From assembly GCA_004297165.1 (NCBI GenBank), contig SCUJ01000008.1, positions 434,001 through 498,000 of the forward strand: a stretch of DNA of 64,000 bases, in the 5' to 3' direction. A program made the position numbers and the translations under genes. This DNA is from Gammaproteobacteria bacterium (GTDB lineage Bacteria > Pseudomonadota > Gammaproteobacteria > Eutrophobiales > Eutrophobiaceae). Positions 42,560 to 51,448 of this stretch are shown piece after piece. Under the pieces are notes generated by a model, which saw only the letters and a program-made list of their open reading frames with translations, had not been told where the DNA came from and ran no database searches. Numbering within the stretch: the stretch's first letter is position 1; the number at the start of each line of letters is the position of its first letter.

Positions 42560-44008
42560 TCAGCCGACGGCGCCTTCGAGGGTCACGCCGAGGAGCTTCT
42601 GCGCCTCGACCGCGAATTCCATGGGTAGCTCCTTGAAGACCTCCTTGCAGAAGCCGTTCACGATCATGTTGACCGCGTCTTCCCCGGAGATGCCGCGTTG
42701 CATGCAGTAGAACAACTGGTCGTCGCCGATCTTGGATGTGGTGGCCTCGTGCTCCAACACCGCCGTGGCATTCCTGGTCTCGATATACGGGAAGGTATGG
42801 GCGCCGCAGCGATCGCCCATGAGCAGGGAATCGCATTGTGTATAGTTACGGGCGTGTTCCGCGCTTTTCGCGATCCGCACCAGGCCCCGGTAGGAATTCT
42901 GCGCGTGTCCAGCGGAGATGCCCTTGGAGACGATGGTGCTGCGGGTATTCCGGCCGATGTGAATCATCTTGGTGCCCGTGTCCGCCTGCTGATAGTTGTT
43001 GGTGACCGCGACGGAATAGAATTCGCCGACGGAATCGTCGCCCCGCAGCACGCAACTCGGGTATTTCCAGGTGATGGCCGAGCCGGTCTCGACCTGGGTC
43101 CACGAGATCTTGGAACCTGTCCCGCGGCAATCGCCGCGTTTGGTCACGAAATTGTAGATGCCGCCCACGCCGTTCTCGTCGCCCGGATACCAGTTCTGCA
43201 CCGTGGAGTACTTGATTTGCGCGCGATCCAGCGCGATGAGCTCCACTACCGCGGCATGCAACTGGTTTTCATCGCGCATGGGGGCCGTGCAGCCTTCGAG
43301 ATAACTCACATAACTGCCTTCCTCGGCGATGATGAGCGTGCGCTCGAATTGTCCCGTATTCGCAGCGTTAATTCGGAAATAGGTGGACAGTTCCATCGGA
43401 CAGCGGGTGTTTTTCGGGATGAAACAGAACGACCCGTCGGTGAACACCGCGGAATTCAGCGCGGCGAAATAATTGTCCGTTGCAGGCACGACGCTGCCAA
43501 GATATTGCCGCACGAGTTCCGGATGATTCTGCACGGCATCGGAGAATGAGCCGAAGATCACGCCGGCCTCGGCGAGTTTCTCCTTGAAGGTGGTCGCGAC
43601 GGACACGCTGTCGAATACTGCATCCACCGCGACCCCGGCAAGGAGTTTCTGCTCCTGCAAAGGAATGCCGAGTTTGGCGTAGGTCTCCAGCAGCTTGGGA
43701 TCGACTTCATCCAGACTTTTCGGTCCATCCTTCTTCGACTTGGGCGCCGAATAGTAGGAGATCGCCTGAAAATCAATCTTTGGGTAATGCACATGCGCCC
43801 AGGCGGGCTCCGTCATCGTAAGCCAGTGGCGATAAGCGGTCAGCCGCCACTCCAGCAGCCACTCGGGCTCGTTTTTCCTGGCGGAGATAAGGCGGATGAC
43901 GTCTTCGTTCAGCCCTGGCGGAACTGTGTCGGTGCTGATGTCGGTGACGAAACCGTGCTTGTATTCCTGCCTGACGAGCTGTTCGACATCATGCGGCTGA
44001 CTGGACAT
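42560..44008 (-). CDS. sufB: Fe-S assembly scaffold subunit SufB
   Basis: A 482-residue SufB of normal length. Marks are the N-terminal [18 protein letters not shown], the core [20 protein letters not shown]-like block (here [11 protein letters not shown]), [18 protein letters not shown] and the cysteine-bearing [16 protein letters not shown] and [16 protein letters not shown]. It is the main site of cluster assembly. It is preceded by sufA at 24 bp. Confidence 0.96.
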   Translation of the reverse strand: MSSQPHDVEQLVRQEYKHGFVTDISTDTVPPGLNEDVIRLISARKNEPEWLLEWRLTAYRHWLTMTEPAWAHVHYPKIDFQAISYYSAPKSKKDGPKSLDEVDPKLLETYAKLGIPLQEQKLLAGVAVDAVFDSVSVATTFKEKLAEAGVIFGSFSDAVQNHPELVRQYLGSVVPATDNYFAALNSAVFTDGSFCFIPKNTRCPMELSTYFRINAANTGQFERTLIIAEEGSYVSYLEGCTAPMRDENQLHAAVVELIALDRAQIKYSTVQNWYPGDENGVGGIYNFVTKRGDCRGTGSKISWTQVETGSAITWKYPSCVLRGDDSVGEFYSVAVTNNYQQADTGTKMIHIGRNTRSTIVSKGISAGHAQNSYRGLVRIAKSAEHARNYTQCDSLLMGDRCGAHTFPYIETRNATAVLEHEATTSKIGDDQLFYCMQRGISGEDAVNMIVNGFCKEVFKELPMEFAVEAQKLLGVTLEGAVG

Positions 44009-44032
44009 TCGGGTCTTCCATCTTGTTTGTTG

Positions 44033-44380
44033 TTAGTGTTGTTCGCCCGTGATGCTGAAACTGGTTCCGCACCCACAGGTCTCCATGACGTTCGGATTGC
44101 TGAAGCGGAAACCCTCCTGCAAGCCCTCCCTGACATAATCGAGCTCGGTCCCGGCTAGATAACGGATGCTGAGGTCATCGACCACGATCCGGATTCCGTT
44201 CGACTCAAAAACCTTGTCCTTATCGGATATGGCCGATGCGGGTTCTATCACGTACGAGTGCCCGGAACAACCGGAGGGTTTTACGCCGACCCGCAATCCA
44301 ACGCCGCCACCATGTTTTTGCAAAAACCGGCTGACATGACCGGCGGCCCGTTCGGTTAGCTTGATGCCTTCAGATCCCAT
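44033..44380 (-). CDS. sufA: A-type iron-sulfur carrier SufA/IscA
   Basis: A 115-residue A-type carrier. The three ligand cysteines are in PSGCSGHSY and METCGCGTSF. It transfers clusters from SufBCD to target proteins. The ATG at 44380 was chosen because AAGGAAGG precedes it by a normal distance and it gives the family start (GIKLTERAAGHV); the ATG at 44410 would overlap iscR. It is the second gene of the operon. Confidence 0.92.
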   Translation of the reverse strand: MGSEGIKLTERAAGHVSRFLQKHGGGVGLRVGVKPSGCSGHSYVIEPASAISDKDKVFESNGIRIVVDDLSIRYLAGTELDYVREGLQEGFRFSNPNVMETCGCGTSFSITGEQH

Positions 44381-44393
44381 ATTGTCGCCTTCC

Positions 44394-44846
44394 TTACAGA
44401 TTAACGACATTGTCGACTGGCTGCATGATGACGGTCTGTTTTTCGTGTTTCTGCGCGACGAGATCCCCGAGACTGATGCCGCTGAGGAATTCGTTGATCT
44501 GCATGCTCAATCCTTCCCAGAGGTCATGGGTGATGCAACCCGATTTCCCCTGACAATCGCGGGCGCCGCCGCAGCGGGTCGCATCCACGGTTTCGTCCAC
44601 CGCCCGGATGACCTCTGAAACCGAGATATCAGACGCGGGCCGGCCCAGAAGATATCCGCCGCCGGGGCCGCGCGCGCTATCCACCAAGCCGCGTTTGCGC
44701 AACCGGGAAAATAATTGCTCAAGATATGAAAGGGAAATGCACTGGCGTGATGAGATCTCCGCCAGATTGATGGGTCCCTCACCGTAATGCAATGCGAGAT
44801 CCAGCATCGCGGTAACCGCATAACGGCCTTTGGTCGTGAGTTTCAT
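44394..44846 (-). CDS. iscR: Rrf2-family regulator IscR
   Basis: A 150-residue IscR. The N-terminal winged helix ([38 protein letters not shown]) and wing ([10 protein letters not shown]) bind DNA, and three cysteines in [13 protein letters not shown] with CX5CX5C spacing hold a [2Fe-2S] cluster. In E. coli the cluster form represses at type 1 sites when iron-sulfur supply is good. Such a site lies 85 bp upstream (44931-44955), so autoregulation of the whole operon is expected. Confidence 0.94.
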   Translation of the reverse strand: MKLTTKGRYAVTAMLDLALHYGEGPINLAEISSRQCISLSYLEQLFSRLRKRGLVDSARGPGGGYLLGRPASDISVSEVIRAVDETVDATRCGGARDCQGKSGCITHDLWEGLSMQINEFLSGISLGDLVAQKHEKQTVIMQPVDNVVNL

Positions 44847-44930
44847 ACGTGTGTGCTCCTAATATGTACAATGTCATCGCCCCGGATAAATCACTAACAC
44901 CAGACCTATCCATTGAGAATGCAGGATTTC

Positions 44931-44955
44931 ATATCCGACTGAAATAGTCAAGTAT
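44931..44955 (-). promoter_or_regulatory. IscR type 1 binding site
   Basis: On the minus strand this 25-bp site has the form ATACTTGACT-ATTTC-AGTCGGATAT. The published E. coli type 1 consensus has ATA, YYGACT, a central AT-rich stretch, AGTCRR and TAT; only one position in the right half departs from it. The embedded TTGACT can also serve as a -35 element, so binding would block transcription of the suf operon. The remaining bases to the ABC-F gene (44956-45099) are AT-rich and hold no gene. Confidence 0.8.
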
Positions 44956-45099
44956 TAAACCCTAAGCATGAAGGGATTTAATTAAGGTTTAATAACATAT
45001 TGATATAACGCAGGTTAATGATTAAGCTTCAGCCCCCCGATACCCTTGGAACGGGTCCACTTACACCATTACACCAACCAACATTAGAAGGTCTATCCC

Positions 45100-47001
45100 C
45101 TGCTACGCTTCGATGACGTATCCCTGGATTTCGGCGATCAACGCATACTGAAAAATGTCACCTTCGGTATTACCGAGGGAGAACGTGTCTGCCTGCTCGG
45201 TCGTAACGGTGCGGGGAAATCAACTTTGCTGCGCATAATCTGCGGTCAGGTGCTTCCCGATCAGGGGGAAGTGCGGATTAATCCCGGCATTCGAATCAGC
45301 ATGCTGCAACAGGGTTTCCCCACCGCCGAGAACCTGACCGTGACCGAATATGTCAAGGAAGGTCTCAAGGAACTCAACGGTCTCATCGAGGAATTTCAGA
45401 AGTTGTCGCATCATGCGGTTGGCGATCCGGATGTAAAGCGACTCGCATACCTACAGCATGAAATCGAAGTCCGGGGGGGCTGGCAGATCGATACCCAGGT
45501 ATCTACAGTCCTCTCCGAACTCGATCTCCCGGCGAACAAAAGACTGACCGACCTCTCCGGTGGCTGGCAACGAAGGGCAGCCCTCGCCCAGGCGCTGGTG
45601 AACCGGCCGGACCTGTTATTACTCGATGAACCAACCAATCACCTGGATTTCAGCACGATCGAATGGCTCGAGCGCAAGATACAACTCTATGCCGGCAGCG
45701 TGCTGTTCATTACCCATGATCGCGCCTTCCTGCAAAAGCTTGCCACACGGGTCCTCGAATTGGATCGTGGAATCCTGACCAGTTGGACAGGCACTTATCG
45801 AAAATACCTGGAAGGTAAAATGGCCCGTCTGGAGGAAGAGCGACGCAACAACGCCCTTTTCGACAAGCGTCTTGAGCAGGAAGAGGCCTGGATCCGCCAG
45901 GGGGTAAAGGCGCGGCGAACGCGCAATGAGGGTCGGGTGCGGGCCCTGTACGCCATGCGCGAAACCCTGGAACAGCGAATCAAACCCCTGGACAAGGTCA
46001 GGATCGTAGTCCAGACCGCGGAATTATCCGGGCGCAAGGTCATCGACGCCCATAATGTCAGTTACGGTTACGCCGACGAGACCCTGATCCACGGTTTCAC
46101 CCTCAAGATCCGGCGCGGGGATCGCATCGGTCTGGTCGGGAATAACGGCGTGGGCAAGACCACACTCCTCAAGTTACTGCTGGGGGAGTTGACTCCAGCC
46201 AAAGGAACCATCAAGTTCGGAACAAACCTCGTGACGGGTTTTTTCGATCAGCACCGGCGTGAACTGGATGGCGAAAAGACCGTGGCCGACATCATCGGCG
46301 ACGGCTCGGACTATATCCGTATCAACGGCCGTGAACAGCATGTCATCGGTTATCTCAAAGGTTTCCTGTTCAGCCCCCGGCGGGCGATGTCGCCCGTAAA
46401 GGTATTATCCGGCGGCGAATGCAACCGGTTAATACTGGCGCGGCTGCTGAGCCGCGAGAGCAATCTGCTGGTGCTGGATGAACCCACCAACGATCTCGAC
46501 CTCGAGACCCTGCAAGTTCTCGAGGCCCGCCTGCGGGAGTATGAAGGAACGCTGATCGTCGTGAGTCACGATCGGGAATTCCTGGACAACGTGGTGACGA
46601 GCACCCTCGTCTTCGAGGCCGATGGCGTCATTCGTAAATATCCCGGCGGCTACACCGACTGGTTGCGGCAGGGGAAACAACTGGAAGAGCGGGACAATCC
46701 TGCCGCAAAAACCGAGGGCACCCCCGGACTGGATTCCGCCCGATCAAAACGACCTTCGACGAAACTCAGTTACAAGCTGAAACTCGAACTGGATGCGCTG
46801 CCGCAACGAATAGAGATGCTGGAAGCGGAGATCCGCGACCTCCATGCGCAGACCCTGACAACGGAGTTCTATTCCAGGCCCTATAACGAGGTTCAGGAGG
46901 TGTTGGAATCGATACGGGTGCGCGAGGCTCTGTTGGACGAGGCCATGCGCCGCTGGGACGAACTGGAAGGCATGCAGAAGCAATTACAGGCGAGAAATTG
47001 A
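45100..47001 (+). CDS. ABC-F family ATPase (Uup/YheS-like) with non-standard start
   Basis: About 633 residues with two ABC domains: Walker A GRNGAGKST and GNNGVGKTT, signatures LSGGWQRRAALAQAL and LSGGECNRLILARL, a charged linker between them and a coiled-coil C-terminal domain (PQRIEMLEAEIRDLHAQTL), as in Uup. ABC-F proteins act on the ribosome or in DNA repair. The family N-terminus (LLRFDDVSLDFGDQRIL) is present, but between the stop at 45085 and Walker A there is no ATG, GTG or TTG. CTG at 45100, eight bases after AGAAGG, is the likely start; the first TTG at 45226 would cut into Walker A. Confidence 0.85.
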   Translation: MLRFDDVSLDFGDQRILKNVTFGITEGERVCLLGRNGAGKSTLLRIICGQVLPDQGEVRINPGIRISMLQQGFPTAENLTVTEYVKEGLKELNGLIEEFQKLSHHAVGDPDVKRLAYLQHEIEVRGGWQIDTQVSTVLSELDLPANKRLTDLSGGWQRRAALAQALVNRPDLLLLDEPTNHLDFSTIEWLERKIQLYAGSVLFITHDRAFLQKLATRVLELDRGILTSWTGTYRKYLEGKMARLEEERRNNALFDKRLEQEEAWIRQGVKARRTRNEGRVRALYAMRETLEQRIKPLDKVRIVVQTAELSGRKVIDAHNVSYGYADETLIHGFTLKIRRGDRIGLVGNNGVGKTTLLKLLLGELTPAKGTIKFGTNLVTGFFDQHRRELDGEKTVADIIGDGSDYIRINGREQHVIGYLKGFLFSPRRAMSPVKVLSGGECNRLILARLLSRESNLLVLDEPTNDLDLETLQVLEARLREYEGTLIVVSHDREFLDNVVTSTLVFEADGVIRKYPGGYTDWLRQGKQLEERDNPAAKTEGTPGLDSARSKRPSTKLSYKLKLELDALPQRIEMLEAEIRDLHAQTLTTEFYSRPYNEVQEVLESIRVREALLDEAMRRWDELEGMQKQLQARN

Positions 47002-47166
47002 CCGTAGGTTGTCATCCGGCGGCGACAAAATACCCCTTATACGAACTCGTCATCCACCCTGCGCGGGATGAACTGACTCGAGGCTTGCCGCGACAACATT
47101 GAGATGCTTCTCCTCCTTTCGCAGCCGTTCTGATGGCGTCGGGAGAGTTTTATTCAGCCCCTAGGA

Positions 47167-47418
47167 CTAATCGTCCAACCGCTTGTTCCAGGTGACATTT
47201 TTAAACAGGGTGTATCGTTTGCGGGCCTGATAAAGCATGGGCATCGATACCAGATTCACTTTCTTCTCCTGCTCCAGTTTCCGGATGTGCTGGTTCCAGG
47301 CGTCGGGGTGCGTGAAGAGATTTTTTGCCGGATTTCCGCTCATTTTGACCATCCTCGCCGGTAGGCCGTTACTCACATGAGCTTTGACAGCATTTCTCAT
47401 GCCAATTCCATTCGTCAC
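47167..47418 (-). CDS. Small hypothetical protein
   Basis: An 83-residue basic frame, or 58 residues from the ATG at 47343, which has a GCGAGGA ribosome-binding site at a good distance and is the better start. The conserved-looking part (NPAKNLFTHPDAWNQHIRKLEQEKKVN) suggests a short helical protein. No family was recognised. It lies in a 440-bp space between convergent and parallel genes, with no longer frame competing. It may still be chance. Confidence 0.4.
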   Translation of the reverse strand: MTNGIGMRNAVKAHVSNGLPARMVKMSGNPAKNLFTHPDAWNQHIRKLEQEKKVNLVSMPMLYQARKRYTLFKNVTWNKRLDD

Positions 47419-47444
47419 ATGAGATGTCCCGGCGAAGGGATGAT

Positions 47445-48140
47445 TCAGTCCTTTGATCGATCCCGGATCTGCTCTACCTCCTCCTCCAGTTTATGCATGT
47501 GATCGAGAATGGATTGGAGCGCATTCTGAATCGGATCCGGCATGTCCTTGCTGGCCCCATAGGCGCTGAAGCCGATCTTGCGGGCCATCGCCTCGCGTTG
47601 GGCCTCGCGGTTTTCGCCATTATCCTTGTTGCGGGTGACGATCTGCCCCGGGATGCCAACGACGGTGGCGTTATCCGGCACTTCCTTGACCACGACCGCA
47701 TTGGAGCCGATCCGCGCGCCGTTGCCTAGCGTGATGGGTCCGAGGACCTTGGCGCCGGCGCCGATGATCACCCCATTCTTGAGCGTTGGGTGGCGTTTGC
47801 CCTTGTTCCAGGTGGTGCCACCGAGAGTCACGCCATGATACAAGGAGCAATCGTCCCCGATCTCTGCCGTCTCGCCGATCACCACGCCCATCCCGTGATC
47901 GATGAAGAACCGCCGGCCGATGGTCGCGCCAGGATGTATCTCCACGCCTGTGAGGAACCTGGCGATGTGGGATCCCAGTCGCGCAAGGAGATTTAAATTG
48001 TGTTGCCACAGCCAATGATTGACCCGGTGCATCAGGATGGCGTGCAGACCGGGGCAGCACAGGAGGGTTTCGATGGCGCTGCGGGCGGCGGGATCCCGGT
48101 CGAACACGACCTGGATATCTTCTTTCAATTGACTGAACAT
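47445..48140 (-). CDS. cysE: Serine O-acetyltransferase
   Basis: A 231-residue enzyme with left-handed beta-helix hexapeptide repeats ([53 protein letters not shown]). It makes O-acetylserine for cysteine synthesis. It is the short form of CysE, without the long N-terminal domain of E. coli CysE, often encoded near isc or suf genes. The C-terminal tail is helical and charged. The SUF operon 2.6 kb away uses cysteine as sulfur source, which may explain the neighbourhood. Confidence 0.92.
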   Translation of the reverse strand: MFSQLKEDIQVVFDRDPAARSAIETLLCCPGLHAILMHRVNHWLWQHNLNLLARLGSHIARFLTGVEIHPGATIGRRFFIDHGMGVVIGETAEIGDDCSLYHGVTLGGTTWNKGKRHPTLKNGVIIGAGAKVLGPITLGNGARIGSNAVVVKEVPDNATVVGIPGQIVTRNKDNGENREAQREAMARKIGFSAYGASKDMPDPIQNALQSILDHMHKLEEEVEQIRDRSKD

Positions 48141-48294
48141 GAACTCTCACCTCTCTTGAAGCGGCCACAGCGACATCGCCCGTACCGCCATGCCTGTTAG
48201 ACAGTATATATCCCGAACTGTATCAGGATCACCGAACTGACGTCCCTGAGCAAATGAACTGACGGTCTTCCATACATGACTTATACTCGACGCC

Positions 48295-49071
48295 ATGCGC
48301 GACGACCAACTCATACGCTACAGCAGACAGATCATGCTACCCGAGATCGATGCCGCCGGTCAGTTGCGCCTAGCCAACGCCAGAGTGCTCATTATCGGCC
48401 TCGGTGGACTGGGATCCCCCGCATCCATCTACCTGACGGCGGGAGGAGTAGGGCATCTGACGCTGGTCGACTATGACCGCGTGGATCTGTCCAACCTGCA
48501 ACGCCAGATCGTTCATCGCACGCGGGATATCGAACGCAAGAAAGTGGAATCGGCGGCGGATCACCTGAAAGAGCTGAATCCCGATGTACAACTTGACCTG
48601 ATCGATCATGCCCTGGAGGAAGCCGAGTTAAGGAAAGAAGTTACCGGCGCGGATGTGATCATCGATGCCTCGGATAACTTCAGGACGCGGCACGCGATCA
48701 ACCGGGTCTGCATCGAACATGGACGTCCGCTGGTCTCGGCCGCGGCCATCCGTTTTGAGGCGCAGATCAGCGTCTTCGATCCAAGGCGTCCTGACTCACC
48801 CTGTTATCATTGCCTCTACCCGGAAAATGCGACTGTAGAGGCTACTTGTACGGCAAATGGCGTGATCGCCCCCCTTTTAGGGATCGTCGGCAGCATTCAG
48901 GCGGCCGAGGCGATGAAATTGATCATGGGGATCGGCAAGACCCTGACCGGCAGGTTGCTGCTTGTGGACTTGATGACCATGGAATGGCATAACACGCTCC
49001 TGCCCAAGGATCCGCAATGCCCTGTGTGCAGTCATGCAGCCCCACAATCCAAGGCTTCAATTACCACCTGA
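48295..49071 (+). CDS. HesA/MoeB/ThiF family adenylyltransferase
   Basis: A 258-residue E1-like enzyme. It has the nucleotide-binding VLIIGLGGLGSPASIYL, LVDYDRVDLSNLQRQI, the aspartate in DASDNFRTR, a possible catalytic cysteine in EATCTANGVIAP and a zinc tetrathiolate (CYHC and CPVC). It would adenylate the C-terminal glycine of a ubiquitin-like sulfur carrier such as MoaD, ThiS or a CysO-like protein. The start ATG at 48295 is normal. It overlaps the JAMM protease gene by 38 bp, so the two act together. Confidence 0.92.
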   Translation: MRDDQLIRYSRQIMLPEIDAAGQLRLANARVLIIGLGGLGSPASIYLTAGGVGHLTLVDYDRVDLSNLQRQIVHRTRDIERKKVESAADHLKELNPDVQLDLIDHALEEAELRKEVTGADVIIDASDNFRTRHAINRVCIEHGRPLVSAAAIRFEAQISVFDPRRPDSPCYHCLYPENATVEATCTANGVIAPLLGIVGSIQAAEAMKLIMGIGKTLTGRLLLVDLMTMEWHNTLLPKDPQCPVCSHAAPQSKASITT

Positions 49072-49459
49072 AATTGGTCGGGAGTTGATCGCCATGGCTC
49101 TTCAGAGTCCTCAGGTTGAAGTCTGCGGCCTGTTGGGCGGGAACCGGAATGAACTGCGGTCGTTTTATCCCATCTGTAATATCGCTGACGATCCGGGGCG
49201 GTTGTTCGTCATGGACCCCGTCGAGCAACTGCGCGCGTTTCGGCAGATGAATCAGCGTGGCGAGGAATTACGCGCGATATACCATAGTCACCCGGCCAGC
49301 GCCGCCCTGCCTTCCGGCACGGATCTCGCGCTGGCCAAGTATCCGCAGGTCTACTATCTGATTGCTTCCCTGCTGAGTACGCCGCCTGAGATGCGGGCTT
49401 ACTACTTCACCGGCGAGGCATTTACCCCGGTCGAACTCGACGACCGATATCGCGCGTAA
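49034..49459 (+). CDS. JAMM/Mov34 family metallopeptidase (Mec-like)
   Basis: A 141-residue single-domain JAB/MPN protease. The JAMM motif is complete: glutamate in QVEVCGLLGG, then HSHPASAALPSGTD with the two histidines and the aspartate that hold zinc. Bacterial relatives such as Mec cut a ubiquitin-like sulfur carrier after the cysteine or other group it has received. The overlap with the E1-like gene and the nearby cysE suggest a role in sulfur carrier processing. The carrier gene itself is not in the window. Confidence 0.9.
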   Translation: MQPHNPRLQLPPEIGRELIAMALQSPQVEVCGLLGGNRNELRSFYPICNIADDPGRLFVMDPVEQLRAFRQMNQRGEELRAIYHSHPASAALPSGTDLALAKYPQVYYLIASLLSTPPEMRAYYFTGEAFTPVELDDRYRA

Positions 49460-49464
49460 AAATC

Positions 49465-49962
49465 CTACAACGCCGCGAGGGCGGCCTCGTAATCCGGCTC
49501 GTTGCCGATCTCGGGAACCAATTGACGGTACACGACCTTGTTGTTGGCATCCAAAACCACGACGGCCCTGGCGCTGATCCCGGCGAGTGGACCGTCGGTA
49601 ATGAGGACGCCGTAATCCTTGGCGAAATTCCGGGAACGCATCATGGAGAGGGTAACCACATTACTGGCGCCTTCAGCGGCACAAAATCGCTTCATGGCGA
49701 AGGGCAGATCCGCGGAGATCATCAGAAACACGGCGTCAGTCCGGCCTGCCGCGCGCTCATTGAATTTCTTCGTAGAGATCTGGCAGACAGGCGTATCCAG
49801 AGAGGGCACGATATTAAGCAGTTTTTTCTTGCCCTTGTAGGTTGCGAGAGTCACATCGCCCAGATCTCCATTCACCAAAATGAAATCTGGCGCCTGGGCG
49901 CCGACCGCCGGCAACTCGCCGTTCGTTGATACCGGATTACCTTTGAGTGTCACCTTAGCCAT
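49465..49962 (-). CDS. tpx: Thiol peroxidase Tpx
   Basis: A 165-residue atypical 2-Cys peroxiredoxin. The peroxidatic cysteine is in [12 protein letters not shown] and the resolving one in RFCAAEGA. The usual serine or threonine three residues before the peroxidatic cysteine is present. It reduces hydroperoxides with thioredoxin. It is convergent with the JAMM gene, 5 bp apart. No in-frame UGA is present, in contrast to the selenoproteins at 10.9-13.1 kb. Confidence 0.95.
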   Translation of the reverse strand: MAKVTLKGNPVSTNGELPAVGAQAPDFILVNGDLGDVTLATYKGKKKLLNIVPSLDTPVCQISTKKFNERAAGRTDAVFLMISADLPFAMKRFCAAEGASNVVTLSMMRSRNFAKDYGVLITDGPLAGISARAVVVLDANNKVVYRQLVPEIGNEPDYEAALAAL

Positions 49963-50105
49963 CTTGATCTCCTCACATTGATTCCAGATTGATTAAAGTT
50001 GTCCCGCCCCGAACCTCGACCAGGCTCGACTGGACGGGTATAAAACTCGTGCAATCATATCACAGGGGCGCGCCTGGCCAGACCGATGCAAGTTAATGAC
50101 AGAAA

Positions 50106-50867
50106 TTATCTGTCATTATAAACACCCGCCTGCGCCGCGAGATTCATGCGCCTTCTCAGGCGCGAGACCCAGAGACCGCTTAACGATAACAAAAGAATAA
50201 GGATGGCGAACAAATCGCTGAGATATTTGCCCACTTTACCGAGGACTGCCCCGCTGTGAACATCCAGGACAAATCTCTCCAGACTTACACCTTCGCCATG
50301 ATGTTTTAGTTCTATCTGCCGCAGTATCTGATCCGGCAGCCGCTCAGGCACAGCCCAAACTGGCCCGTCATCGCGTATCTGCCGCCAGGCTGTTAATTCC
50401 ATATCTCCTGCGTACGAGCCATCCGTTGTTTGCAGTACAGGAATATCGCCGATCTTGCCCAAGGCCAGGAGAGTCCCGCTGATGCCAGGTAATGCCGCTA
50501 TCTTCTCCACGAATTCACCGGAGGAAGTCATGACCAATAAGCTGTCAGGCAAGGCGACCAGTAACAAATCATCCAGCTCGATAACCCCGATCAGTTGTTC
50601 CGTGTTCTGGCCCGTATCCTGATAGTTCACATAGAGTCTTGAGCCGTAGCGGCTGAGCCAGGTTTGTCCGGCCTTGAATGCAACGGGATCTGTCTCGACC
50701 TCGATGCCGTATAGACCCATTAACCAATCCGAATCGAGCATTACTTGATCCAGCTCCAACTCATCGGTGTGATTCAGTAACAGACCGGTGCCGGCAATGA
50801 AGACCACCAGCATGGCCGCCAGGAAACCGAGGGATCGATGCCACCATTGAAAATGCTGGATGGTCAT
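50106..50867 (-). CDS. PepSY-associated membrane protein
   Basis: A 253-residue protein with an N-terminal transmembrane helix (SLGFLAAMLVVFIAGTGLLLNH), a periplasmic part with PepSY-like features (SLERFVLDVHSGAVLGKVG) and a C-terminal helix (YLSDLFAILILLLSLSGLWVS). The pattern is that of PepSY_TM proteins of iron-related redox systems. It follows the FMN-binding protein by 9 bp and may pass electrons across the membrane to it, as proposed for flavinylated extracytosolic redox chains. Substrate and electron donor are not visible here. Confidence 0.8.
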   Translation of the reverse strand: MTIQHFQWWHRSLGFLAAMLVVFIAGTGLLLNHTDELELDQVMLDSDWLMGLYGIEVETDPVAFKAGQTWLSRYGSRLYVNYQDTGQNTEQLIGVIELDDLLLVALPDSLLVMTSSGEFVEKIAALPGISGTLLALGKIGDIPVLQTTDGSYAGDMELTAWRQIRDDGPVWAVPERLPDQILRQIELKHHGEGVSLERFVLDVHSGAVLGKVGKYLSDLFAILILLLSLSGLWVSRLRRRMNLAAQAGVYNDR

Positions 50868-50876
50868 GCTCAGAGC

Positions 50877-51419
50877 TTATTTTGCGTCGTCGGACTGGAC
50901 GAAGTCGTGCAGAACCAGCGCCAATCTCGCCAGACGGGTTGCGGCCGACACTGACAAGGTCGCCCCGGTGATGCCGTCGACCTTGCGATCCAGTTGGTTT
51001 TCATTTAACTGCAAACCGGCGCCGCGAAATTGATCCTTGAAAAAAGGATAGCGAATCTCCCAACCCCGCGACTCCCTGAAGGCGAGTACCTCCATCTGCT
51101 CGATCCGGTTCGCGTAAACCACAAACCCTATGGTGATGAACTCTTCCTTCCCGATCTCTTCGAGGATCCAGGCAGTCCGTCCATCCAGTTCCCAGTAGCT
51201 CAACCTGAGCAGATTCAATTCATGACCGAGAATTTCCGTTACGGTCTTTTTCAAATCACCCTTAATCCAAATCTTGTTCCTTAGTGCCGTGCGTCCGTCG
51301 AATGCCTGTTGCAAAAATTCCTCGGGCGACAGGTAATCCTCCCGTCCATGCACCTGTCCCGTGAGGGCCATGAACAGGAGCAAGGCCAGGATGCAGCCAT
51401 TTGTAAAAAGACCTTTCAT
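50877..51419 (-). CDS. Exported FMN-binding domain protein with flavinylation motif
   Basis: A 180-residue protein with signal peptide (LALLLFMALTGQVHG, cleavage before REDYL) and a C-terminal FMN_bind domain. The motif DGITGATLS fits the D-x-x-T-G-A-T sequence in which ApbE attaches FMN to the threonine. It should be a covalent flavoprotein in the periplasm. The ATG at 51419 gives the signal peptide; the longer frame runs into the porin gene. It sits between the porin and the PepSY gene in one operon. Confidence 0.85.
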   Translation of the reverse strand: MKGLFTNGCILALLLFMALTGQVHGREDYLSPEEFLQQAFDGRTALRNKIWIKGDLKKTVTEILGHELNLLRLSYWELDGRTAWILEEIGKEEFITIGFVVYANRIEQMEVLAFRESRGWEIRYPFFKDQFRGAGLQLNENQLDRKVDGITGATLSVSAATRLARLALVLHDFVQSDDAK

Positions 51420-51448
51420 CGGCACTAAGAAGGTGTTTATTCCGAACC

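Noticed and set aside
45020-45085. A tRNA-like stretch ahead of the ABC-F gene (GGTGTAATGGT on the minus strand)
   Set aside because: Only the D-arm-like part fits; no acceptor stem, anticodon stem or T-loop could be closed.
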